A stretch of 5,027 nt of DNA from an uncultured Pseudomonadota bacterium (GTDB lineage Bacteria > Pseudomonadota > Alphaproteobacteria > RF32 > CAG-239): NCBI GenBank assembly GCA_902795745.1, contig CADBMG010000092.1:1-5027 (forward strand), written 5' to 3'. Within the stretch, counting starts at the first letter, position 1, and every line of letters begins with the position of its first letter. Both the position numbers and the translations under genes were made by a program. Shown here piece after piece: positions 1-5,027 of this stretch. The notes beneath the pieces were generated by a model. It was not told the origin of the DNA, did no database searches, and saw only the letters and a list, made by a program, of their open reading frames with translations.

Positions 1-85
1 ATGGCCGAGTGGTCGAAGGCGCACGATTGGAAATCGTGTGTGCCTCCAAAGGGCACCGAGGGTTCGAATCCCTCTCTATCCGCCA
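1..85 (+). tRNA. tRNA-Ser (anticodon GGA), 5' end cut by window edge
   Basis: Serine tRNA reading UCC/UCU codons. The anticodon stem is CACGA (22-26) with TCGTG (34-38), enclosing the loop TTGGAAA, so the anticodon GGA lies at 29-31. A long variable arm, GTGCC (40-44) with GGCAC (52-56), marks it as class II and fits serine. The T arm is GAGGG (58-62) with CCCTC (70-74) around TTCGAAT. The 3' acceptor strand TCTATCC (75-81) is followed by discriminator G82 and an encoded CCA (83-85). Only the last base of the 5' acceptor strand is present (position 1), so six bases lie outside the window. The fold is intact and nothing suggests a pseudogene. Confidence 0.96.
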
Positions 86-93
86 TTATAAGT

Positions 94-122
94 AAAGTCC
101 CCTTTTATGGGGACTTTGTTTG
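94..122 (+). terminator. Intrinsic terminator after tRNA-Ser, possibly bidirectional with recA
   Basis: A perfect 9-bp stem, AAAGTCCCC (94-102) with GGGGACTTT (109-117), has a 6-base loop and is followed by the T-rich GTTTGT. It starts 8 bases after the tRNA CCA. Read on the minus strand, the same hairpin lies about 30 bases after the recA stop codon and ends in TTTACTTAT, so it may also stop recA transcription, though the T tract is weaker that way. The stem is seen; use in both directions is inferred. Confidence 0.75.
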
Positions 123-145
123 TAAAATATCAAAATATGTCGGAG

Positions 146-1174
146 TTAATCTTCCATACCTTCCGGCTCTTCATCTCCAATCATTTCGGTTGTCAAATGA
201 CCGGCATCTGCGCGAATTTTGGCCTCGATTTCGTCGGCAACTTCCGGATTATCTTTGAGATACTTTTTAGCATTTTCTCTGCCCTGCCCGATTTTTTCGC
301 CATTATATGAAAACCATGCACCGGCTTTTTCAACAATTCCGGATTTTACACCCAAATCAATCAATTCGCCGGTCTTAGAAATACCTTCGCCATACATAAT
401 ATCGAAGTCAACAGTCTTAAACGGCGGAGCTACTTTATTTTTAACAATCTTAACTCGTGTCTGCGAACCGATAACATCATCTTTGTCTTTGATTGCTCCG
501 ATGCGACGAATATCTATACGTACAGAAGCATAGAACTTCAAGGCATTACCACCGGTCGTTGTTTCCGGATTGCCAAACATAACCCCGATTTTCATACGGA
601 TTTGGTTAATGAAAATAATCAGCGTATTAGAGCGCGCCACCGTTGCCGTCAACTTACGTAATGCCTGACTCATCAAACGCGCTTGTAATCCCATATGCGA
701 ATCGCCCATTTCGCCTTCCAGCTCAGCCTTTGGCACCAAAGCAGCCACAGAATCGACCACCATAACATCAATAGCTCCGCTACGCACCAACGTATCGGCA
801 ATTTCTAATGCCTGTTCGCCGGAATCAGGTTGTGAAACCAGCAAATTTTCAACATCGACGCCGATTTTTTTGGCATATGAAGGATCAAGGGCATGCTCGG
901 CATCAATAAATGCACAAGTTCCGCCTTTTTTCTGAGCCTGCGCCACTACACTTAAAGCTAAAGTCGTTTTACCGGAACTTTCCGGACCATAAATTTCAAT
1001 AATACGACCTTTCGGCATACCTCCTATTCCAAGGGCAATATCTATCCCCAGTGAACCGGTTGATATTGCTTCTATATCAATATTCGTATTTTGTCCCAAG
1101 CGCATAATCGAACCTTTGCCGAACGCACGTTCAATTTGCCCCAAGGCTGCTTCTAACGCTTTATCTTTCTCCAT
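146..1174 (-). CDS. recA: Recombinase RecA
   Basis: Complete 342-residue RecA, the cytoplasmic ATP-dependent strand-exchange protein for homologous recombination, which also activates LexA self-cleavage in the SOS response. The Walker A motif GPESSGKTT is at residues 63-71 (K69). The catalytic glutamate is E93 in DAEHALD, and Walker B VMVVDS ends at D141-S142. The [10 protein letters not shown] segment with Q191 leads into the L2 DNA-binding loop, followed by the family stretch [15 protein letters not shown] at 205-219. The C-terminus is acidic (DEEPEGMED), as in other RecA proteins. Length is normal for the family. The start is supported by AAGGA (complement of 1183-1187) 8 bases upstream of ATG. 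The gene is monocistronic and divergent from the HD-domain gene; a LexA box lies about 100 bases upstream of the start. Confidence 0.99.
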   Translation of the reverse strand: MEKDKALEAALGQIERAFGKGSIMRLGQNTNIDIEAISTGSLGIDIALGIGGMPKGRIIEIYGPESSGKTTLALSVVAQAQKKGGTCAFIDAEHALDPSYAKKIGVDVENLLVSQPDSGEQALEIADTLVRSGAIDVMVVDSVAALVPKAELEGEMGDSHMGLQARLMSQALRKLTATVARSNTLIIFINQIRMKIGVMFGNPETTTGGNALKFYASVRIDIRRIGAIKDKDDVIGSQTRVKIVKNKVAPPFKTVDFDIMYGEGISKTGELIDLGVKSGIVEKAGAWFSYNGEKIGQGRENAKKYLKDNPEVADEIEAKIRADAGHLTTEMIGDEEPEGMED

Positions 1175-1264
1175 ATTTTTAATCCTTAAAAAATGTTATC
1201 CTGTCGTTATAATGGTTTGTTTTTTTGCAAAACTCAAATAAAGAATATTTTTATCCGCATAAAT

Positions 1265-1296
1265 TGTATATTGTTCTATTTTTGTTCTAAATGCAA
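1265..1296 (-). promoter_or_regulatory. Candidate recA promoter overlapping the SOS box
   Basis: On the minus strand, TATACA (complement of 1265-1270) is a fair -10 hexamer. The upstream bases are a poor -35: TTGCAT (complement of 1291-1296) is 20 bases away, and better-spaced hexamers match badly. The placement is supported mainly by the LexA box falling between the two elements. It would give a leader of roughly 80 AT-rich bases before the recA start. A second -10-like TATAAC lies closer to the gene without a well-spaced -35, so the exact start site is uncertain. Confidence 0.35.
1273..1287 (-). promoter_or_regulatory. LexA-binding SOS box, alphaproteobacterial type
   Basis: GTTC at 1273-1276 and GTTC at 1284-1287 are in direct repeat with exactly 7 bases between them; read towards recA this is GAAC-N7-GAAC. 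This matches the LexA operator known from Alphaproteobacteria such as Caulobacter and Rhodobacter. It sits immediately upstream of a candidate recA -10 element (complement of 1265-1270), where bound LexA would block RNA polymerase. The motif is seen directly and the family knowledge is established; that LexA of this organism binds here is inferred. Confidence 0.85.
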
Positions 1297-1310
1297 GCAT
1301 TTTTTATCGG

Positions 1311-1341
1311 TTGTGAATAAAACGGTAAAAAAATATATAAT
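1311..1341 (+). promoter_or_regulatory. Candidate promoter of the HD-domain gene
   Basis: TTGTGA (1311-1316) is followed after 17 bases by TATATA (1334-1339); the overlapping TATAAT (1336-1341) is a better -10 but gives a 19-base spacer. Transcription would begin near 1346-1348, leaving a leader of about 36 bases that contains the ribosome binding site AAGGAG at 1371-1376. The LexA box ends 23 bases upstream of the -35, so control of this gene by LexA is possible but less direct than for recA. Confidence 0.45.
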
Positions 1342-1383
1342 ATGAAAAATATATGCTAATAACACTGCTAAAGGAGAAAACCG

Positions 1384-2202
1384 ATGCTGAAAGAAGCTTA
1401 TGACTTATTGGAGATAGAATATAAAAAATGCCTTTCATCCGTGCATAACAATAAAGATTTAAAGGCTTATGCCGAAGAAAAGCATCGCCATTCAATGCAA
1501 GTTATGGGAGCCGGTAACTATTTGATAAAGCGAATTGAGTGGTTAAGTAATAAATCTGCTGATTTTATAGAATTAGTTAAAACCGCCGTATTTTTGCACG
1601 ATATCTGTCGTTTCCGCGAAATTACTTTACTTTTTCAAGGCTCTAAAAACTTTGACCATGGAGTTCAAGGCGGTGAGTTTTTACGCACAATTCCTCTGTT
1701 TAATGATATTCGCATTTGGTTACCGATTCGACACCACGGACATTTGATTGAAAGTTTATATGAAGATGCCGATTATCAAAATATTGCAGATAAAATATTG
1801 CAAGAAGAAGTCAAACAAATATGCTTCATCATACGCGATGCCGATAAAATTGCCAATTTGCATATGTTCGCGAGCGAATCTGCTCAATGGCCGCTATTTC
1901 TGGGAAAAAACACTTATGAACCGCAAGTTGACGGACGTATATCCGATATTATCAAACAAAATGCATTTAAGGATATAACCGTTCCGCGCCTGGCAGATGC
2001 TTCGGTTGCTGATAGAATTGTCAGTCTTCTATCGTGGTATACGGACATTAATTATCAAAGTGCCATAGATTTTTGCCATGTTTTAGGCGTTACGGAGAAA
2101 ATGCTGCAAATCTTTGCTGAGCACTGTATTGATGATGATTTTAAAGCGCAATATTCGGCATACATTACAAACTTTATTGCAACGCATCAATACCTTAAAT
2201 AA
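1384..2202 (+). CDS. HD-domain metal-dependent phosphohydrolase family protein
   Basis: A 272-residue soluble protein with no signal peptide or membrane span. The HD-superfamily metal-site pattern is present in order: H36 in HRHSMQ, the H72-D73 doublet in LHDICRF, D91-H92 in FDHG, H117-H118 in RHHGH, and D152/D154 in IRDADKIAN. These occupy residues 30-160, usually a helical bundle holding one or two metal ions and cleaving phosphate esters or nucleotides. The remaining C-terminal ~110 residues show no motif I recognise. The substrate cannot be read from sequence; the HDICRF...RDADK arrangement fits generic HD hydrolases, not RelA/SpoT (no synthetase domain) or HD-GYP (no GYP motif). Translation start is secure: AAGGAG (1371-1376) is 7 bases before ATG. 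It is divergent from recA. No clear terminator follows, so some read-through into the next small gene is possible. Confidence 0.85.
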   Translation: MLKEAYDLLEIEYKKCLSSVHNNKDLKAYAEEKHRHSMQVMGAGNYLIKRIEWLSNKSADFIELVKTAVFLHDICRFREITLLFQGSKNFDHGVQGGEFLRTIPLFNDIRIWLPIRHHGHLIESLYEDADYQNIADKILQEEVKQICFIIRDADKIANLHMFASESAQWPLFLGKNTYEPQVDGRISDIIKQNAFKDITVPRLADASVADRIVSLLSWYTDINYQSAIDFCHVLGVTEKMLQIFAEHCIDDDFKAQYSAYITNFIATHQYLK

Positions 2203-2253
2203 GCTATACATACCGATAAGACAAAATATTTTTTAATTAAACTGATTTTTTTC

Positions 2254-2282
2254 TTTACTTTGTGACAAAATATCTGTATATT
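2254..2282 (+). promoter_or_regulatory. Candidate promoter of the 46-residue membrane protein gene
   Basis: TTTACT (2254-2259) and TATATT (2277-2282) are separated by 17 bases and match the sigma-70 consensus at 4/6 and 5/6 positions. Transcription would start near 2289, about 20 bases before the ATG at 2310. In such an AT-rich stretch chance matches are common; the support is the correct spacing and position. Confidence 0.45.
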
Positions 2283-2309
2283 GTCCATAGTTAAATTAAT
2301 TATTTATAT

Positions 2310-2450
2310 ATGGAGTATTGGAATTCATTAGGCGATACACTGGCTGCTGTTTCATTGGCTGTTATCGCCGTAATCGGTATCGGGAGTTTTCTCTTAAACG
2401 GAAAGAAAGATGTACAAGATTCGGAAACACCAGAAACGAAGGAATCTTGA
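2310..2450 (+). CDS. Small single-span membrane protein, 46 residues, function unknown
   Basis: An ATG-to-TGA frame encoding 46 residues. It begins MEYWNSLGDT, continues with an unbroken hydrophobic stretch at about residues 10-29 (rich in A, V, I, L and G), then turns sharply polar with NGKKD and an acidic, proline-containing tail ending in KES. The two lysines after the span and the acidic N-terminus predict N-outside/C-inside topology by the positive-inside rule. No cleavage site or lipobox is seen, so it probably stays in the inner membrane. I do not recognise the family. The frame is blocked upstream by TAA at 2292-2294, so ATG 2310 is the first ATG in frame. There is no Shine-Dalgarno sequence in front of it, only AT-rich bases. 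A promoter-like pair upstream and a strong terminator starting 8 bases after the stop make it look like an independent transcription unit, which argues for a real gene despite its size. Confidence 0.68.
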   Translation: MEYWNSLGDTLAAVSLAVIAVIGIGSFLLNGKKDVQDSETPETKES

Positions 2451-2457
2451 AACTTTT

Positions 2458-2521
2458 ACGGAGGTTCGGGCTGAGTAGATATTTTTTATATAATATTTAC
2501 TCCCTCAAACCTCCGTTTTTT
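2458..2521 (+). terminator. Large intrinsic terminator after the small membrane protein gene
   Basis: The outer stem ACGGAGGTT (2458-2466) pairs perfectly with AACCTCCGT (2508-2516). The inner stem GAGTAGATATT (2473-2483) pairs with AATATTTACTC (2492-2502) with one G-T wobble, around an 8-base loop. Between them GGG (2468-2470) can face CTC (2504-2506) with a wobble, so the hairpin is nearly continuous. Six Ts (2516-2521) follow directly. On the minus strand it lies 29 bases past the superoxide reductase stop but is followed by TAAAAG and not by a T run, so it is a poor terminator in that direction. Confidence 0.88.
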
Positions 2522-2544
2522 GTTGTATTGCGATATTCTTTCAA

Positions 2545-2922
2545 CTACAAAGTTTTTGACCACAAGCCATGCAAATTACAATAAGCATAGGCTTTTATCA
2601 CACTGTCATCATCAGCAACATAAAATACAGCCTCAGGCGTCTCATTCGGTTGCAGCTTTTTGATTTGTACAACACCTTTTAAGGTTTCAATTGCTATCCA
2701 TTCAATGTAATGCTCTCTTAGCATCGGATGAGCCACATTTCCAACCTGAATATGCACCCTGCCCGTTTTGCCGCTCACGTCAGGCACATGTTTTTCTACC
2801 GCTGCATCTGTTGTATTCTCAACAATTTTCTGCATTTTAGCATTACAACATTCCGGCACAACACCTGATTGTTGTATAAACATCACAATATTAGTGCAAT
2901 GTTGACATTTGTAAAATTCCAT
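2545..2922 (-). CDS. dfx: Superoxide reductase, two-iron desulfoferrodoxin type
   Basis: A 125-residue cytoplasmic enzyme that reduces superoxide to hydrogen peroxide without making oxygen (EC 1.15.1.2), typical of anaerobes. The N-terminal desulforedoxin-like domain (about residues 1-35) has all four cysteines for the rubredoxin-like iron centre: C6, C9, C25 and C26. The catalytic domain keeps the full square-pyramidal iron site: H45, H65, H71 and H118 plus axial C115, with the spacings of characterised desulfoferrodoxins (20, 6 and 3 residues between matching ligands). E43-K44 directly before H45 is the known EKHxP motif, whose lysine attracts superoxide. Length matches two-iron members. 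The start is supported by AAGGAG (complement of 2929-2934) 6 bases upstream. The stop is TAG. It follows the DUF4105 gene by 98 bases on the same strand but has its own promoter candidate. Electron donors such as rubredoxin are not in the window. Confidence 0.97.
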   Translation of the reverse strand: MEFYKCQHCTNIVMFIQQSGVVPECCNAKMQKIVENTTDAAVEKHVPDVSGKTGRVHIQVGNVAHPMLREHYIEWIAIETLKGVVQIKKLQPNETPEAVFYVADDDSVIKAYAYCNLHGLWSKTL

Positions 2923-2957
2923 AGTTCACTCCTTTTTTGATTAAATCATCTGTACTT

Positions 2958-2985
2958 ATAATATGCTTTTTATCGGTAAATTCAA
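2958..2985 (-). promoter_or_regulatory. Candidate promoter of the superoxide reductase gene
   Basis: Read on the minus strand, TTGAAT (complement of 2980-2985) is followed after 16 bases by TATTAT (complement of 2958-2963), each close to the sigma-70 consensus. Transcription would start near 2951, about 28 bases before the ATG. No terminator is visible between the DUF4105 stop and this promoter, so read-through from upstream may add to expression. Confidence 0.45.
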
Positions 2986-3020
2986 TATAATTCGGATACT
3001 ATACAACTTTTACAAAATAA

Positions 3021-4826
3021 CTAAAAATTCCACCGTAAAGATAACGCATATTCTTCACTGTTATGTCCTTTGGTATTATGTTCTGCCTTGTATTCTCCCG
3101 CAATAGCCCAGTTTTTACCAAATCCATAAGCAATTTCAGTTTGATAAATCAATCTTTCTCCAAACTTTCGCGTGGCAAAATTCTTCTGTACTTTGGAATG
3201 AAGACGCAAATTTTCGTAATCAGCAAAAACACCCAGTTCCGGCTGCAAGGCGGCATATTGAGCAGAGGGAATAAATCCTCCGTATTCTCCAAGTACATTA
3301 ATCATTCCGTATAGCCATATCGCATTGCACAAAGCATACGTTCTTCCTATGCCGGTATTAAAATCGGCGGCATATCCCTCATCCAGCGTTTTAGGATTAT
3401 ATATCCGCTTTAACGAGAACTCAACTTGATACGATAAAGGCTGAAATATCTCATCAGCAGGAACCAATGATAACAGGTTCAAAACGGTAAACTGTTGCAA
3501 GACCAAACGATGACGTTGATTGTAATAACGCCACTTATTCTCCAAAACTTTAACCGCCGCACCTTTAATTAAACCAAAATGGTCATCGGTCAGAGATGTA
3601 TATGCCGGTCGCAAAGTAAGTTCTTCAAAACTGCGATGTCTGCTCACTCCTCCGGCAAACGTCAATTGGAAAGAATCATGAGAGAAACTGGGATCATTAC
3701 CTTTCCATTCCGTTTTTTGTTCAATCGGCATTTTACTGCGTGGTTTCAAAACCGCAAAACTGTTACGGCGATATTCCGCCAATTTCATATTTCCGGCAGT
3801 ATATTGATATTGATAATATTGATATAATGTTTCCAAAACCAGCGGCTTTTCTGCATCAGAAAGGAATTTCCAATCATATTTACTTTCCTCAATTCCGCTG
3901 ATAAATGCCTTGTACTGTTTTTCATTCATCATTGCCAATTGCTTTTTGATTTGCGTATAACGTGCCGGACGATAATTTGTTTGGTCAATCAAATCCTTAT
4001 TTTTACGCACTGCTTTCAAAGTATCTGAGGGAATGGCATACCATCGAAAATCTTTAGCCAACTGCAAATCCGGCCTTACGGCATCTAATGCTTCCAACAA
4101 CATATATGAGCAATTTTTATTTAAGAAGAAATACGGAATTCGAGCACTTTGCAGCTCGTAAAGGTGGCTGATAAATAGTTCCTTTTCTTCATCTTTTAAA
4201 TTAAGATGATATTCCCAAATATCTCTGTTTTCGATATTATTATATTGATTTATAACTTTCCAATATGGGCTGACCGTAAATACACCATCATAGCCGCCAA
4301 GTAAACCTTTAAGAGCAAAAATAACTCCGGTTTCGGCACCGGAATCCGCTCCGAAATTACTGCCATGAGCCAACATCTGTGTACCTTTACGCTCCGTATC
4401 TATCCTTATCAATGTATGTCCAAACAAAGATGCCGGATTACTCATATATGCATCGGTAAATAAAAGTGTTATTCCTTTGGGTTTTACATCATTTATAAAA
4501 TTTTGATATTCCGAACAATTATCTAAGTTTCCGACAACCATACCATGCTTTTTCAACAACATAAAACGCGCCGGAAAACGACACTTCTCTTTATTATCCG
4601 TTTGTAAAAAGGCTTTTATTTCCGCATCCATTTCGGATTTAGGATTGTTTTTTCCTATCGGACTGACATAAAAATCATCATTAGCGATTAAGCCATTATA
4701 TTTGCCACCGCTTTCCTGATAGTGCAACAAACTTAGCCATGATAAAAATAAATCTTGTGCATTAGCTTTATTTGCTAATACATTGATTATTAATGCAAAA
4801 AATAAGATTATATATTTTTTCATCAC
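3021..4826 (-). CDS. Exported DUF4105 (Lnb N-terminal periplasmic domain) protein with beta-barrel-like C-terminus
   Basis: A 601-residue envelope protein of unknown reaction. Residues 1-23 form a signal peptide (lysines 3-4, hydrophobic core 5-18, cleavage predicted after A-N-A at 23). Residues ~25-290 match the DUF4105 / Lnb periplasmic domain: SNPASLFGHTLIRI (129-142, H137), AHGSNFGAD (153-161) and LNKNCSYMLLEALD (235-248, C239). By analogy with papain/NlpC-like relatives, H137 and C239 are the candidate catalytic pair (inference). C82 and C104 could form a disulfide. Residues ~290-380 are helical and charged. Residues ~383-601 are a run of alternating amphipathic strands ending in LSLRWNF, with the terminal phenylalanine typical of outer-membrane barrels. 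Length is as expected for proteobacterial members. Two consecutive ATGs (4826, 4823) are possible starts; neither has a good Shine-Dalgarno sequence. A terminator for the preceding gene lies only about 13 bases upstream. Confidence 0.85.
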   Translation of the reverse strand: MMKKYIILFFALIINVLANKANAQDLFLSWLSLLHYQESGGKYNGLIANDDFYVSPIGKNNPKSEMDAEIKAFLQTDNKEKCRFPARFMLLKKHGMVVGNLDNCSEYQNFINDVKPKGITLLFTDAYMSNPASLFGHTLIRIDTERKGTQMLAHGSNFGADSGAETGVIFALKGLLGGYDGVFTVSPYWKVINQYNNIENRDIWEYHLNLKDEEKELFISHLYELQSARIPYFFLNKNCSYMLLEALDAVRPDLQLAKDFRWYAIPSDTLKAVRKNKDLIDQTNYRPARYTQIKKQLAMMNEKQYKAFISGIEESKYDWKFLSDAEKPLVLETLYQYYQYQYTAGNMKLAEYRRNSFAVLKPRSKMPIEQKTEWKGNDPSFSHDSFQLTFAGGVSRHRSFEELTLRPAYTSLTDDHFGLIKGAAVKVLENKWRYYNQRHRLVLQQFTVLNLLSLVPADEIFQPLSYQVEFSLKRIYNPKTLDEGYAADFNTGIGRTYALCNAIWLYGMINVLGEYGGFIPSAQYAALQPELGVFADYENLRLHSKVQKNFATRKFGERLIYQTEIAYGFGKNWAIAGEYKAEHNTKGHNSEEYALSLRWNF

Positions 4827-4838
4827 AGCATATTTTAT

Positions 4839-4880
4839 AAAAAATTATATCCCAAAGCCGCTCAAACAGCTTTGGGATAT
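4839..4880 (-). terminator. Intrinsic terminator of the right-edge gene
   Basis: A perfect 12-bp stem, ATATCCCAAAGC (4847-4858) with GCTTTGGGATAT (4869-4880), has a 10-base loop. On the minus strand the stem is followed by AA and six Ts (complement of 4839-4844). It starts 14 bases after the stop of the partial gene to the right, so it ends that transcript. On the plus strand the stem is followed by CTTCC, with no T run, so it is one-directional. Confidence 0.9.
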
Positions 4881-4894
4881 CTTCCTAGTTGGTC

Positions 4895-5027
4895 TTAAAC
4901 GTTGGCAATTTCCATAACTTTAAGTGTTACATCTGCAACTTCTACGTTGTCGTTCGGAAAAATATACGCAAAGTTTTGTTGTATTTCCTGACCTAACGTT
5001 TCGCTGTCAACATTCATAATACCCGCC
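4895..5027 (-). CDS. C-terminal end of an unrecognised protein (partial)
   Basis: The last 43 codons of a minus-strand reading frame that stays open to the window edge and ends in TAA at 4895-4897. The protein end reads ...GQEIQQNFAYIFPNDNVEVADVTLKVMEIANV: a soluble, mildly acidic sequence with alternating polar and hydrophobic residues and no motif I recognise. A terminator hairpin starts 14 bases after the stop, which supports it as a real gene end. An in-frame ATG at 5015-5017 could in principle start a 40-residue protein, but too little sequence lies upstream to judge a ribosome binding site, so truncation by the window edge is the simpler reading. Confidence 0.7.
   Translation of the reverse strand, partial: AGIMNVDSETLGQEIQQNFAYIFPNDNVEVADVTLKVMEIANV

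Noticed and set aside
1..85. tRNA-Ser 3' end as an attachment site for an integrated element
   Set aside because: No integrase gene and no second copy of the tRNA 3' end is visible in the window; the adjacent genes are housekeeping-like.
1..258. Open plus-strand frame of 85 codons
   Set aside because: Its first third is the tRNA-Ser gene and the rest runs through the terminator hairpin and the end of recA in antisense; the protein has no coherent features.
219..533. Plus-strand open frame opposite recA
   Set aside because: It is antisense to an unambiguous recA coding region and has no start signal or recognisable motif.
1304..1495. Minus-strand frame of 63 codons with hydrophobic stretches, overlapping the HD gene start
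   Set aside because: It overlaps the HD gene's promoter, ribosome binding site and first 37 codons. The hydrophobicity comes from reading AT-rich DNA as Phe/Ile/Tyr codons.
1384..2202. HD gene as a (p)ppGpp or cyclic-di-GMP hydrolase
   Set aside because: There is no RelA/SpoT synthetase, TGS or ACT domain and no GYP motif after the HD residues, so neither specific function is supported.
2318..2584. Plus-strand frame with a TTG start overlapping the small membrane protein gene
   Set aside because: It runs through the terminator hairpin and T tract and into the 3' end of the superoxide reductase gene; the protein is rich in Arg, Cys and Phe without pattern, unlike the clean membrane span in the ATG frame.
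3063..3827. Two plus-strand frames (3063-3314 and 3579-3827) inside the DUF4105 gene
   Set aside because: Both are antisense shadows of a well-supported coding region, with no ribosome binding site or motif.
1..5027. CRISPR array, insertion sequence, toxin-antitoxin or defence cluster
   Set aside because: No regularly spaced repeats, transposase motifs, terminal inverted repeats or recognisable defence domains were found. The HD protein alone, without Cas3 helicase or other partners, is not evidence of a defence system.

Overview
The window looks like ordinary chromosome from an AT-rich alphaproteobacterium. The strongest lineage evidence is the SOS box upstream of recA: two GTTC half-sites in direct repeat, 7 bases apart (1273-1287). 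This is the LexA site type known from Alphaproteobacteria, and it differs from the inverted CTG...CAG box of gammaproteobacteria. A superoxide reductase gene suggests an anaerobic or microaerophilic life, and an uncultured host-associated lineage would fit. That placement is inference; no species is claimed.

Layout, left to right. A tRNA-Ser(GGA) gene lacks its first six bases and is followed by a hairpin that probably ends both it and the oppositely oriented recA. RecA (minus strand) is complete. A 209-base divergent intergenic region carries the LexA box, a candidate recA promoter and a promoter plus strong ribosome binding site for a plus-strand HD-domain hydrolase gene. Next comes a short gene, absent from a length-filtered ORF list, for a 46-residue single-span membrane protein, with its own promoter and a large terminator hairpin. 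Two minus-strand genes follow: a two-iron superoxide reductase (desulfoferrodoxin type) with its own promoter, and upstream of it a 601-residue exported protein with an N-terminal DUF4105 (Lnb periplasmic) domain and a C-terminal region resembling an outer-membrane beta barrel. At the right edge is the last 43 codons of an unrecognised minus-strand gene, closed by a perfect 12-bp terminator hairpin that almost touches the start of the DUF4105 gene.

The genes are mostly separate transcription units with no obvious shared pathway. RecA and LexA imply a DNA-damage response, and the superoxide reductase adds oxidative-stress defence. No mobile element, CRISPR array, toxin-antitoxin pair or recognisable defence system is visible. 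The points most worth a second look are the 46-residue membrane protein, the crowded terminator/start junction at 4826-4880, and the enzyme-plus-barrel layout of the DUF4105 protein.
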